Source: Pedobacter nototheniae (GTDB taxonomy: Bacteria; Bacteroidota; Bacteroidia; Sphingobacteriales; Sphingobacteriaceae). Taken from it: DNA of 64,000 nt. The notes beneath the pieces are model-generated. The model worked only from the letters and a program-made list of their open reading frames with translations, was not told the origin of the DNA and did not search any database. Below, in pieces: positions 45,140 through 54,477 of this stretch. Each line of letters opens with the position of its first letter. The stretch's first letter is position 1. The DNA lies in assembly GCF_004335085.1 (NCBI RefSeq), contig NZ_RQRS01000013.1, positions 1 through 64,000 of the forward strand. The letters run 5' to 3'. The translations under genes and the position numbers were made by a program.

Positions 45140-46270
45140 ATGAAATTTACTTTACAGGCAAACGATCCACTTTCAAAAGCCAGAGCAGGAACAGTTACAA
45201 CTGCTCACGGAGAGATACAAACACCCATTTTTATGCCTGTGGGCACTGCTGGAACAGTAAAAGCAGTACACCAACGAGAATTAAAACAGGATATTGATGC
45301 CCAAATTATTTTAGGCAATACCTATCATTTATATTTAAGACCAGGATTGGACACGTTAGAACAGGCTGGTGGATTACATAAGTTTATAGGTTGGGACAGA
45401 CCAATTTTGACAGATAGCGGCGGTTACCAGGTTTATTCTTTAAGTAAAGTAAGAAAGATTAAGGAAGAAGGCGTAACTTTTCACTCGCACATTGATGGTT
45501 CAAAACACTTGTTTACGCCTGAATATGCAATGGATATCCAAAGAACCATTGGCGCCGATATTATTATGGCATTTGATGAGTGCACACCATATCCGTGCGA
45601 TTATACATATGCGGCACAATCTATTAAAATGACACATCGTTGGTTGAAGCGCTGTTGCACGCATTTTGACCAGACGGAACCAAAATACGGATTCGATCAA
45701 ACCTTGTTTCCTATTGTACAGGGTTCTGTTTATAAGGATTTAAGGATAAAATCTGCCGAATTTATCGCAAGTATGGACCGTGAGGGGAATGCTATTGGTG
45801 GTTTATCCGTTGGAGAGCCTGCCGAGGAAATGTATGCAATGACAGAAGTAGTTTGCGATATATTACCAGTAGAAAAACCACGTTATTTAATGGGTGTGGG
45901 TACTCCTATTAATATATTAGAGAATATTGCTCTGGGTGTTGACATGTTTGATTGTGTTATGCCGACCAGAAATGCCAGAAACGGGATGTTATTTACCAAA
46001 AACGGCATTATTAATATCCGTAATAAGAAGTGGGAAAATGATTTTTCACCTTTAGAACCGGATAGTGATTTACATGTAGATTTAGTTACGAGTAAAGCAT
46101 ATTTAAGGCATTTGGTACACAGCAAGGAGATGCTAGGTGCTCAAATTGCCACATTACACAATTTACATTTCTATCTTTGGTTGGTAAAACAGGCCAGAGA
46201 AAAGATTTTAACTGGTGAATTTTACGCGTGGAAAAATCAGATGGTTAAAGTATTAGGCAATAAACTATAA
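45140..46270 (+). CDS. tRNA-guanine transglycosylase Tgt
   Basis: 376-aa enzyme that inserts the queuosine precursor at tRNA position 34. Landmarks: ETPIFMPVGTAGTVK-like QTPIFMPVGTAGTVK, LGNTYHLYLRPG, LTDSGGYQV, AFDECTPYP, FPIVQGSV, GGLSVGEP and GVDMFDCVMPTRNAR. A good AGGAG site lies at 45123-45127. The Cys residues of the usual CxCxxC zinc site are replaced (PDSDLHVDLVTSKAYLRH near residues 310-325); I recall this as a trait of Bacteroidota Tgt. It is the first gene of a three-gene run. Confidence 0.94.
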   Translation: MKFTLQANDPLSKARAGTVTTAHGEIQTPIFMPVGTAGTVKAVHQRELKQDIDAQIILGNTYHLYLRPGLDTLEQAGGLHKFIGWDRPILTDSGGYQVYSLSKVRKIKEEGVTFHSHIDGSKHLFTPEYAMDIQRTIGADIIMAFDECTPYPCDYTYAAQSIKMTHRWLKRCCTHFDQTEPKYGFDQTLFPIVQGSVYKDLRIKSAEFIASMDREGNAIGGLSVGEPAEEMYAMTEVVCDILPVEKPRYLMGVGTPINILENIALGVDMFDCVMPTRNARNGMLFTKNGIINIRNKKWENDFSPLEPDSDLHVDLVTSKAYLRHLVHSKEMLGAQIATLHNLHFYLWLVKQAREKILTGEFYAWKNQMVKVLGNKL

Positions 46271-46271
46271 A

Positions 46272-47375
46272 ATGAACATAATTAAGGGCAATATAAAAAT
46301 TATAGACCGCTACATTATAGGCAAATACCTTGGTACATTTGTGTATGCACTGGCTATTTTTGTAATTATCATCGTTGTTTTCGACTTATCGGAGAAAATG
46401 GATGATTTTATGAAAAGCGGTTTAAGTTTTTGGGGCATATTAACTAAATATTATGCCGGCTCTATTCCATTTTATATTAATATGCTTTCGCCGCTAATTA
46501 ACTTTATTGCGGTTATATTTTTTACAGCAAAAATGGCTGATCAAACAGAAATTGTGCCTATTTTAAGCGGTGGCGTAAGCTTTAATCGCTTTCTGTGGCC
46601 GTATTTCATCTCAGCAACAATTATTTTTTCGGCAAATTTATTATCAAATTTATACCTTTTACCATATACAAATACGTTAAAAAATAAGTTTGAAAACACT
46701 TACGTCAAACGTAACGATCCATCAACAAAATCCAACATCCACATGAAACTGGATGATAAAACATATATCTACATTGATAATTTCGACAACAAAACCAATT
46801 CAGGCTATCGTTTTTCTTTGGATAATTTTGATGGTGATGTACTAACTAAAAAAATCATTGCCGAAAACATTAAATGGGATTCATTAAAACGTAAATGGCA
46901 ACTAAATAACTACTCTATTCGCAAAATTGATGGCCTCAAAGAAACCATGATTTATGGTAATGGGAAGCTTAAGGATACTATTTTAGATATGCGGCCTGAT
47001 GATTTCTCAGCTTATGATAACGTAGTACAAAACTTAACAACGGCAGAGCTTTCTGAGAAAATAAGGAAAGAAAAAATTAGGGGAACAGGTGTAATGAATG
47101 ATCTTAGGTTTGAGCAGTACAAACGCTATTTGCATCCATTATCAGCCTTCGTATTAACTTTAATCGGCGTAGCCTTGTCTTCACGCAAAGTACGCGGAGG
47201 CGTTGGCGTATCGCTTGGTATTGGCATCTTTCTAAGTTTCGCTTATATAGTGTTTAACCAGTTTACTCAAATGTTTTCTACTAAAGGTGGTTTACCCCCT
47301 TTTATTGCGGTATTAGCGCCAACAATTTTCTTTGGGATACTAGGTGTTTACCTGCTTGTTAAAGCGCCTAAATAA
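46272..47375 (+). CDS. YjgP/YjgQ (LptF/LptG) permease
   Basis: 367-aa inner-membrane protein of the LPS transporter family. It has spans near the N-terminus (LGTFVYALAIFVIIIVVFDL and two more), a periplasmic beta-jellyroll domain between about residues 125 and 270, and three C-terminal spans (LHPLSAFVLTLIGVALSS and GGLPPFIAVLAPTIFFGILG). It works with LptB and LptC to extract LPS from the inner membrane. Whether it is LptF or LptG cannot be told. It starts 1 nt after tgt. Confidence 0.88.
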   Translation: MNIIKGNIKIIDRYIIGKYLGTFVYALAIFVIIIVVFDLSEKMDDFMKSGLSFWGILTKYYAGSIPFYINMLSPLINFIAVIFFTAKMADQTEIVPILSGGVSFNRFLWPYFISATIIFSANLLSNLYLLPYTNTLKNKFENTYVKRNDPSTKSNIHMKLDDKTYIYIDNFDNKTNSGYRFSLDNFDGDVLTKKIIAENIKWDSLKRKWQLNNYSIRKIDGLKETMIYGNGKLKDTILDMRPDDFSAYDNVVQNLTTAELSEKIRKEKIRGTGVMNDLRFEQYKRYLHPLSAFVLTLIGVALSSRKVRGGVGVSLGIGIFLSFAYIVFNQFTQMFSTKGGLPPFIAVLAPTIFFGILGVYLLVKAPK

Positions 47376-48254
47376 ATGGATGCAAATAAAAAAAATCTCC
47401 TAATTCTTCATCTTACCGTTTTTGTTTGGGGCTTTACAGGTGTACTTGGAAAAGTAATTTCTATTGATGCAGTACCCATGGTTTGGTACCGCGTTTTAAT
47501 TGCAACTTCAACTCTTTTAGCATGGTTTTTAATTACGAAAACTAATTTAAAAGTTACTCGAAAACAATTTATCCAGTTCTTTTTAACTGGAGGAATTGTA
47601 GCTATACACTGGATATTTTTCTTTCATGCTATCAAGGTTTCTACTGTTTCTGTTACCCTTGTTTGCCTTTCGTCCTTTACTTTATTTACTGCAATTTTAG
47701 AACCGCTGATTAAAAAGCAGCCTATTTTTATGGGTGATATTTTAGTTGGATTATTAATTATAGCTGGTATTTATTTAATCTTTAAATTCGAAAGTCAATA
47801 TACTTTAGGAATAATCTTTGGGCTTTTAGCGGCAGTTGCCTCAAGCCTTTTCTCCACTATAAATTCTACTTTAGTACAAAAAAGTGAACCATCTATTATT
47901 GGTTTTTATGAACTTATTGGTGGGTTATTTTGGATTACATTATACCGTTTATATGATGGATCCCTATTAAATACTCATTTTAATCTGAGCTTAAAAGATT
48001 GGTTCTACCTAACTATTTTAGGCACTTTTTGTACTTCCGTTGCTTACGTTGCAGGCGTATCTGTAATGAGGACTTTATCTGCTTTTAGAGTAGCCTTAGT
48101 TACCAATCTAGAACCTGTTTACGGAATTATTTTGGCTTTTATTTTCTTTAAAAATAAGGAACAAATGACGGGTGGCTTTTATATCGGAGCGATCATTATC
48201 CTGGCTTCTGTATTCCTTTATCCTATATATAAAAACAGAAAAAATCATCCTTAA
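47376..48254 (+). CDS. EamA/DMT-family transporter
   Basis: 292-aa protein with ten predicted membrane spans in two EamA repeats; the first starts NLLILHLTVFVWGFTGVLGK and the second near residue 150. DMT-family proteins export amino acids or other small metabolites; the substrate is unknown. Its ATG follows the permease stop directly, so the tgt-permease-EamA genes are one transcript. Downstream lies a long region without genes. Confidence 0.88.
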   Translation: MDANKKNLLILHLTVFVWGFTGVLGKVISIDAVPMVWYRVLIATSTLLAWFLITKTNLKVTRKQFIQFFLTGGIVAIHWIFFFHAIKVSTVSVTLVCLSSFTLFTAILEPLIKKQPIFMGDILVGLLIIAGIYLIFKFESQYTLGIIFGLLAAVASSLFSTINSTLVQKSEPSIIGFYELIGGLFWITLYRLYDGSLLNTHFNLSLKDWFYLTILGTFCTSVAYVAGVSVMRTLSAFRVALVTNLEPVYGIILAFIFFKNKEQMTGGFYIGAIIILASVFLYPIYKNRKNHP

Positions 48255-50208
48255 TTTTTTCATAATAACAGTTCTATTCTATCCAATATTATAACTTCAT
48301 TTAAGTTTTAAAAAGTTAAGTAACGAGCAAAAACTAACTATTAAAACCTGTATAAAAATATTTTCAGAAGTGAGATAATAAAAAGATTAGGTGTATAAAT
48401 TGGTGTTGTTTAAACAATACTAATCTTCCGAAATAAACCAATCTTTTAAGTGAATAATAACCGCTAAATTTCATATGGTATTAAATTATTACGCTCGTAA
48501 AGACAGCCAAAAAGCTCAAAATTCCGAAAGCCTAAAACCAATTAATGGCTAAGAAATTGATTATACTGCAAGCTCATTTTATTAAGTAAAAACGACAACT
48601 AATGATTATTAAAACAGATGCAATAACAAGAAATTTGGTATTCATAATTAAGAATTAATACAGCATAAATTCAATGATATTCCAGCTAAAAAAAACTAAT
48701 TTATTAAGATAATAAAAGAAGCTTATGAGATAGATTTCACATCAAAATAAGCCCTAAATTTTACCACATTAAGGGAATAAAACTAAACATAAATCGCCCT
48801 AAAAATAGACTAACAGAAAACCATAAACACAGCCAATCTATGAAGTAATTTAACACAAAATAATATATTAAAATAATGAAAAATCAACCACCAAATAGAT
48901 GGTTAAAATCACTAAAAAAAAGCGCTAAAAACCAAGTAAAAAACTTAAAAAACAAAACACTATTTTAAGTAAAATACAACGCAAATAATAAGTTCTATTA
49001 AACCAAAAACTTATTAAATAAAATCAAAATATTCCAAATAAATAGGAGTAAAACATTGATTAACCGCAACCAACTCCTGTTTAGAAATAGAGATAAAATC
49101 TATATTGATTCAGTTAAAGAGCAATTATAAAAATTAAAAAAAAGGCTCTAATCAACGCAAAAAAAATCGTTATTCCCTTTTGAATTTGACTCAAATTTTC
49201 CTGATTAAATGCTGGTTTTCAATCAGCAGTTCAGTCCATATTCACATAAAACTGAATAAATTAACTCCACATGCCCGATGGTTTTAAAGAAAATAAGGAA
49301 ACACGAAAATAACCACAAATCGCTATAAATCAGATAATTATATCGAAAATGAAATTTTTCAATATTTTCTAATTTTTAGGCGTAAGCAATCAAATATTCC
49401 AGTAAAACTGCATTATCGAACCAAATTCTATAAATTTTTAGCTGTTTTTAAAACCATTTTTCATACAAAAAATTAAAATATCCTACTTTTTGCAAGCTAA
49501 AAATAGTCCTAAAAATCTGGTTCAAACGGTAGATAATTCCAAAAAAGTAAAGGAAATTGAAAAATGGATTTTTAGATTTTTAGCCAAAAATTTTAAGAAT
49601 GAAATGTCAATCTATATATAAATCTATTAGTAAATCTTAAATAGTGAAGCTTAAAAAAAACAAAGCATGACTTATTGTCATAAACTTTATCTTCTATAAG
49701 AATAGTTTTTAAAGTAATTCGATTATTAAAAACTAGCATTTAATTGAGTAGAATTCCAGGTAAACACAAAAGAAAAATCGAATGTAAAAACCTAAAGAAA
49801 CAAAATCGAGAACCGTAGATTTTGTAAGCACTTTTTAGAAGCACAAGGTAAAAACAAAAACATAAAGAAATACAGTCAAAATTGGACGCCTTAATTAGAT
49901 TTTTTTTAGCCTGTTTAAAATCATATTATGTAAACAGAATTTCAAAATGGAGAAAAAATTTTCAAGGAAAATCGAATAATAAGTGTAATTTAAAGCAGTA
50001 AATATTGATGAGTTGTTCATTCCACTTATGATAAAAAATAGATATAACAATCGCCAACAAAAACACTAAAAACATCAAATTAATTAATCTATATAAATTA
50101 AATAAAAAAATAAAAATCAATAAGTTATAAATTTTATATAAATCTTAAAAATAGATAAAATTAAGATTACAAATTTTGAAAAACTAAATATTTTAGCATA
50201 AAACTTAG
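48255..50208. other. 1.95-kb gap without recognisable genes, A-rich on the + strand
   Basis: No open frame of 60 codons or more is present on either strand, and I see no conserved protein fragment, tRNA or array. Base use is extreme: in 48901-49020 I count 68 A, 27 T, 17 C and 8 G, so A far exceeds T. The segment 49160-49560 is more balanced and holds short hairpins, e.g. CTGATT/AATCAG near 49202-49230 and GGAGT/ACTCC near 49044-49076. It could be a decayed gene, a long untranslated or RNA-coding region, or structural DNA. Confidence 0.6.
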
Positions 50209-53013
50209 ATGAACTTCAAAAAAGCAAACAAACAACTAATTATCAGATACTTATCAACAATTACATTAAGTTTTATTTCAGTATCAGTTTTTGGGCAAAT
50301 TTTCAGCACTGCTCAGAACCCACTTAGTGTAAAATGGCACTATATTTCGTCTGGCGGCTTTAAAATCATCTATCCTGAAGAATTGGAGAAAGAGGCCCAA
50401 AGAATGGCCAATACCCTACCATTCATCTACACCAAAATTGGAAGCGGATTAAACAGGCAGAAAACCTCCATTCCACTCCTACTACAAAACAGAGGAACGT
50501 TAGCGAACGGCTTTGTTCAGCTGGCACCTAAAAAATCTGAATTTTACGCTACCCCTCCACAGTACTTCGATAGCCAAGATTGGCTCAATAACCTTGCGGT
50601 ACATGAGCTTCGGCACATTGCTCAATTTGACAGATTGACAGGTGGACAAGCAAAACCTTTTCCTGAGTTGGTTTACTTTGCATACATGGGAGCTGCTATA
50701 CCAACTTGGTTTTTTGAAGGTGATGCAGTAGTTAACGAAACCGCTCTAACCTTATCGGGCAGAGGGAGGCAGCCAAATTGGATTATGCCTTTTAGGGCTT
50801 CAATTTTGGAAGGCAAAAAATTCAGTTATAGTAAAGCGTATTTTGGATCGAATAAAGATGTGACTCCAGGCTATTACCAAACTGGCTATTTAATGGTTGC
50901 AAGTATGAAGGAGGAACATGGAAAATTCTTTTCGGATAGCTTGCTACATGATATTAGAAAAAGACCTATTCGCCCATACCCTTTTTCTGAAAGCTTAAAA
51001 AAATTTATTGGAGAAAACACAAGGCAGTTTTTTCTTTCTACACAAAATAGCATTGAGAAAAAATGGAAAAATCAAGCTGAAAATTTATCGACAGAAAGCT
51101 ACTCTAGTTTGAATCAAAAATCGGTTTATGCTACCAATTATTTTTTACCTGCACGCTTTAATAAAAATCAAATTTTGGCGCTTAAAGAAAGTAAGACTGA
51201 GGCGAAACATTTTGTGCTAATTAACGAGGATAAGAGTGAGCAAAAATTATTTGGAATTGGTTATCAAGATCAGCCGTGGTTTAGCTTTAAAAATGGTGTT
51301 TTAGTTTGGGATGAAGTGAGGTATGACCCGAGGTATAAGCAACGAAACTACAGCGTGATTTGCAGCTATGATTTCAACAAAAAAAAATTCAGTAAACTGA
51401 GTAAAAAAAGTAAGATTTTTTCTCCTAGTCTCTCGGCCGACGCAAAGAAAATTATAGCTGTAAAAGTTGATCTTCAAAATAAGTTTAATCTAATTGAAAT
51501 TGAAACAGCAACAGGCAAAATTTTAAAAACATATCCAAACCCTGAAAACCTAATTTTACAAACTCCAAATTTTGATGCAACAGGAAACAAGATTGCCTAC
51601 ATTGGGGTGAATGAAAAAGGTAAAAATTTAATTTTACTAAATGACGGGAATAAGAAGTTACTGATTACCGATAGCCGACAGCAACTGAGCAGGCCAATTT
51701 TTATTGATGATAAAATAGGTTTTAATGCACACTTTAATGGCATTGATAATATTTACGATATTGATATTACGACTGGAAAGATTAGTGCACTTACGGCTTC
51801 GAACTACGGTGCTTTTAACCCGACAGTAACCGAGAATAAAAAAATTATTTTTAATGATTATAAAATTAACGGTTATGAAATTTCCGAGAAAAATATTGAG
51901 GAAAAAGAAATTGGAAAAGATGGATTTGTAGATTTTGCCGCAGCGGCAGAAAAGCAAGAAAATACGGGTAATGTTTTTGAAAATATCCCAGACAGTATTT
52001 ACCAATCTAGGCGTTATCATCAGGCTTTAAATCTTTTCAATTTTCACAGTATCATTCCGAGTATTGATGATGAATATACTTTTGGATTAGAGTTACAATC
52101 TAACAATTTACTTAATACGATGGACTTTTATACTGGGACAAAATACCATCGGGATTTAAAAAGATTTGAATACACTGCAGACATTAGCTACAAGGCATTT
52201 TATCCAGTTTTTAGTGTTCTATATCGCAACAGACCTAAAAGAACTTTCTACAGAACTAAAAATGGCACACAGCAGGGAGATTGGCGAGAGAACTATATAA
52301 AGTTGAATGCTTCACTCCCACTTTCGTTTAACGCCAGAAATCAAAACTACTCTTTTAACTTAAATGCGGCAACGAGTTTTACGCAAAGGTACATGCCGCA
52401 AAATATGCCAACCAATTTTATTACGAGGCTAAAATTTCCGATGGAATACAACTTTACTTTTAACCATAGCGTTACAACAACCGAAAGAGATATTGCTCCA
52501 AAATGGGCACAAATTTTTAGGGTAACATACGACCATCAACCTTTTGATAAAAATTTAAAAGGAGAGATTTTGGCTTTAGAAAGTTTTTTGTACTTCCCTG
52601 GATTTGCTAAAAACCATTCGTTCCTGGCAAGCTTCAATTATCAAGAAGCAACGGGCGTAAATCAGTACGCTACTGAAATTGCAACGGTGTATGGTTACAA
52701 TAATATTTTAGCTAAAAGTAAACTTCAAAATAGCTTACTTTTTAATTATCGTTTTCCTTTTGCTTTTCCAGATTGGGAAATCGGACCGTTGGCTTATATT
52801 CGAAATTTTAGAGGAGGATTATTTTGTCATTATGAGAACATTGGCAAAGACACAAATTTGAGTCAGCCTAAAACTTATGGTGTAGAATTGAACACAAGCT
52901 TAAACATTTTAAGGTATCAACCTGTTGTTGATGTTGGTACGAGATTAGTATTTGTTAATCAAATTTACAATCAAAACCCGATATTAGAGTTTTCATTTAA
53001 CTATAGCTTCTAA
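50209..53013 (+). CDS. Putative zinc protease - beta-propeller - outer-membrane barrel protein
   Basis: 934 aa with a signal peptide ending VSVFGQ. Residues about 35-290 look like a peptidase-MA (gluzincin) domain: HELRH at 132-136 and WFFEGDAV with Glu170 as the third ligand. Residues about 300-600 contain WD40/TolB-type propeller segments (ILKTYPNPENLILQTPNFDA, KIAYIGVNEKGKN, NIYDIDITTGKIS). The last 330 residues have alternating aromatic beta strands and end EFSFNYSF, a typical outer-membrane barrel with terminal Phe. All three parts appear in one reading frame without break. Function unknown; proteolysis at the outer membrane is inferred. Confidence 0.72.
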   Translation: MNFKKANKQLIIRYLSTITLSFISVSVFGQIFSTAQNPLSVKWHYISSGGFKIIYPEELEKEAQRMANTLPFIYTKIGSGLNRQKTSIPLLLQNRGTLANGFVQLAPKKSEFYATPPQYFDSQDWLNNLAVHELRHIAQFDRLTGGQAKPFPELVYFAYMGAAIPTWFFEGDAVVNETALTLSGRGRQPNWIMPFRASILEGKKFSYSKAYFGSNKDVTPGYYQTGYLMVASMKEEHGKFFSDSLLHDIRKRPIRPYPFSESLKKFIGENTRQFFLSTQNSIEKKWKNQAENLSTESYSSLNQKSVYATNYFLPARFNKNQILALKESKTEAKHFVLINEDKSEQKLFGIGYQDQPWFSFKNGVLVWDEVRYDPRYKQRNYSVICSYDFNKKKFSKLSKKSKIFSPSLSADAKKIIAVKVDLQNKFNLIEIETATGKILKTYPNPENLILQTPNFDATGNKIAYIGVNEKGKNLILLNDGNKKLLITDSRQQLSRPIFIDDKIGFNAHFNGIDNIYDIDITTGKISALTASNYGAFNPTVTENKKIIFNDYKINGYEISEKNIEEKEIGKDGFVDFAAAAEKQENTGNVFENIPDSIYQSRRYHQALNLFNFHSIIPSIDDEYTFGLELQSNNLLNTMDFYTGTKYHRDLKRFEYTADISYKAFYPVFSVLYRNRPKRTFYRTKNGTQQGDWRENYIKLNASLPLSFNARNQNYSFNLNAATSFTQRYMPQNMPTNFITRLKFPMEYNFTFNHSVTTTERDIAPKWAQIFRVTYDHQPFDKNLKGEILALESFLYFPGFAKNHSFLASFNYQEATGVNQYATEIATVYGYNNILAKSKLQNSLLFNYRFPFAFPDWEIGPLAYIRNFRGGLFCHYENIGKDTNLSQPKTYGVELNTSLNILRYQPVVDVGTRLVFVNQIYNQNPILEFSFNYSF

Positions 53014-53016
53014 AAC

Positions 53017-53295
53017 ATGAGCACAAAAACAATCTTTATCATCATTCTAACGGCACTATTAACAATTTTCTTAATGGTTAATACAGATCCTGTAGACTTT
53101 AATTTCCTGGTTACAACATTGGCAGTTTCAAAATTACTTGTTGTTGGCGTATGTATTGTTATTGGCTTTATTATCGGATTTATAGTTGGTCTCCCAAGAA
53201 AAACCTTAAAAAATCTGGATGCAGAAATAGAAAAACACTCGATTGAAGGAAATAAAAAAACCTTGAGCGACGAGGATAGAGATTATATTAGTTAA
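53017..53295 (+). CDS. LapA/DUF1049 small membrane protein
   Basis: 92 aa with two membrane helices (IFIIILTALLTIFLMVNT and LLVVGVCIVIGFIIGFIVGL) and a charged cytoplasmic tail, the layout of the LapA (DUF1049) family linked to lipopolysaccharide assembly. The NTDPVDFNFL segment between the helices fits the family. It begins 3 nt after the 934-aa gene, so both are one transcript. Confidence 0.8.
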   Translation: MSTKTIFIIILTALLTIFLMVNTDPVDFNFLVTTLAVSKLLVVGVCIVIGFIIGFIVGLPRKTLKNLDAEIEKHSIEGNKKTLSDEDRDYIS

Positions 53296-53653
53296 TAAAA
53301 AGTATTTATTATTTAATCCATTTGCCTACAAAGCTGTAAAACTTATTTTTAAGCTTTTACAGGCTTCTTCAGCTTTAATGACTTAGTTTGTCTCCGCTAT
53401 TGTCTTCACGTCAACAGAAGGCTTTATATTGGCGCCATTATGCATCGATACTGCATGTATGTTTAATAAAATTAGGTATAGAGATAAAAGTATTAATAAA
53501 AAGTGATTATGGTTTAGTTACGCCCCATTAAAAAATCCTTTCGGAATGCCATTAAATAGTACAGATTACCTAACGCTGAAAATACGATATTAATTAAAAA
53601 AAGGATGGTTTAGCTTAGTCAAAATTGCATTCAAAATAAATGAGTAACCAATT
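53296..53653. other. Gap with a hairpin, no gene seen
   Basis: A hairpin at 53334-53362 (CTGTAAAA pairing with TTTTACAG, plus CTT/AAG inside) lies 39 nt past the lapA stop and may end its transcript. The rest has no recognisable gene, repeat or promoter; one short minus-strand reading (53518-53606) looks protein-like but has no start. Confidence 0.5.
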
Positions 53654-54409
53654 TTACTGATTGAGCCAGTTTTTGAATGCTTCTGCACGTTCTTCGCTCA
53701 CTACAACTTCTAATCCTTCTACTGGTGCAGGTTCTAGCACAATTCTTACTCTGTTTCGGGATAGTTTATACATTTCCCTTACCGCATTAATGTTGATGAT
53801 AAATTTCCGATTGATGCGAAAAAAATCTGCGCTATCCAACTGAGGTTCTAAACTGCCAATGGTTTCTTCAATAATATAGTTTTGTTTATCGTTGGTTACG
53901 AGAAAAAGATATTTCCCTTCAGCCATAAAATATGCAATATCATCAGATTGGACAGTTTTAATCAGTTTCCCTAACTTAACCATAAAGCGGTTACGAATTT
54001 TAGGGGCAGAACCTTGAGTTTGATAACTGATTTGAGCAAATTTACGGGTAGAAAACGTACGGATACTATCAAGTTTTGTTAATGCTAAAGCTAAATCTTC
54101 TTCATCATAAGGTTTTAACAAATAATCTATACCCTGATTTTTAAAGGCTTTAAGGGTGTATTGATCGTAAGCTGTTGTAAAAATAACAGGGGCAGATACT
54201 GAAACTTGTTCAAAGATTTGGAAGCTCTCTCCATCTCCTAGATGAATATCCATAAACAATAAATCAGCATTATTTTTTGTAAGCCATGTTATGGCTTCTT
54301 CTACGGTAGCGAGGATGGCCAATATTTGTATTTCGGGATTGAGCTTAACCAGCATTTTTTTTAGCGTATCCGCTGCCAGCTCTTCATCCTCAATTATTGC
54401 TACTTTCAT
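53654..54409 (-). CDS. LytTR-type response regulator
   Basis: 251-aa two-component regulator. The receiver domain has Glu7/Asp8 in IIEDEE, phospho-acceptor Asp54 in LLFMDIHLGDGE, Thr in FTTAYDQYTL and Lys in YLLKPYD. The C-terminal LytTR DNA-binding domain runs from about residue 145 (IKTVQSDDIAYFMAEGKYLF, then SADFFRINRKFIININAV). Its partner is the LytS-type kinase at 61970-63589, at the other end of the same minus-strand locus. A strong terminator lies between SusD and this gene, so it may need its own promoter. Confidence 0.93.
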   Translation of the reverse strand: MKVAIIEDEELAADTLKKMLVKLNPEIQILAILATVEEAITWLTKNNADLLFMDIHLGDGESFQIFEQVSVSAPVIFTTAYDQYTLKAFKNQGIDYLLKPYDEEDLALALTKLDSIRTFSTRKFAQISYQTQGSAPKIRNRFMVKLGKLIKTVQSDDIAYFMAEGKYLFLVTNDKQNYIIEETIGSLEPQLDSADFFRINRKFIININAVREMYKLSRNRVRIVLEPAPVEGLEVVVSEERAEAFKNWLNQ

Positions 54410-54431
54410 CCTGTTTTTTACTTGGATGTAA

Positions 54432-54463
54432 AAGTAAAAAAAAACTCCGGCCTGTAAAAACAG
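54432..54463 (-). terminator. Terminator between susD and the regulator gene
   Basis: AAACTCCGG (54432-54440) pairs with CCGGAGTTT (54455-54463), and CTG/CAG extends the stem with a one-base mismatch. On the minus strand the stem is followed by a U-tract (A-run at 54427-54434). It lies 15 nt past the susD stop. Confidence 0.9.
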
Positions 54464-54477
54464 ACCGGAGTTTAATG

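Noticed and set aside
48255..50208. The long gap as a CRISPR array, replication origin or rRNA region
   Set aside because: No regularly spaced repeat, no cluster of DnaA boxes and no rRNA-like sequence is visible.
53518..53606. A minus-strand protein-like stretch (ALGNLYYLMAFRKDF) in the gap before the response regulator gene
   Set aside because: It has a stop codon right at its upstream end and no start codon; about 30 codons is too short to claim a pseudogene without homologues.
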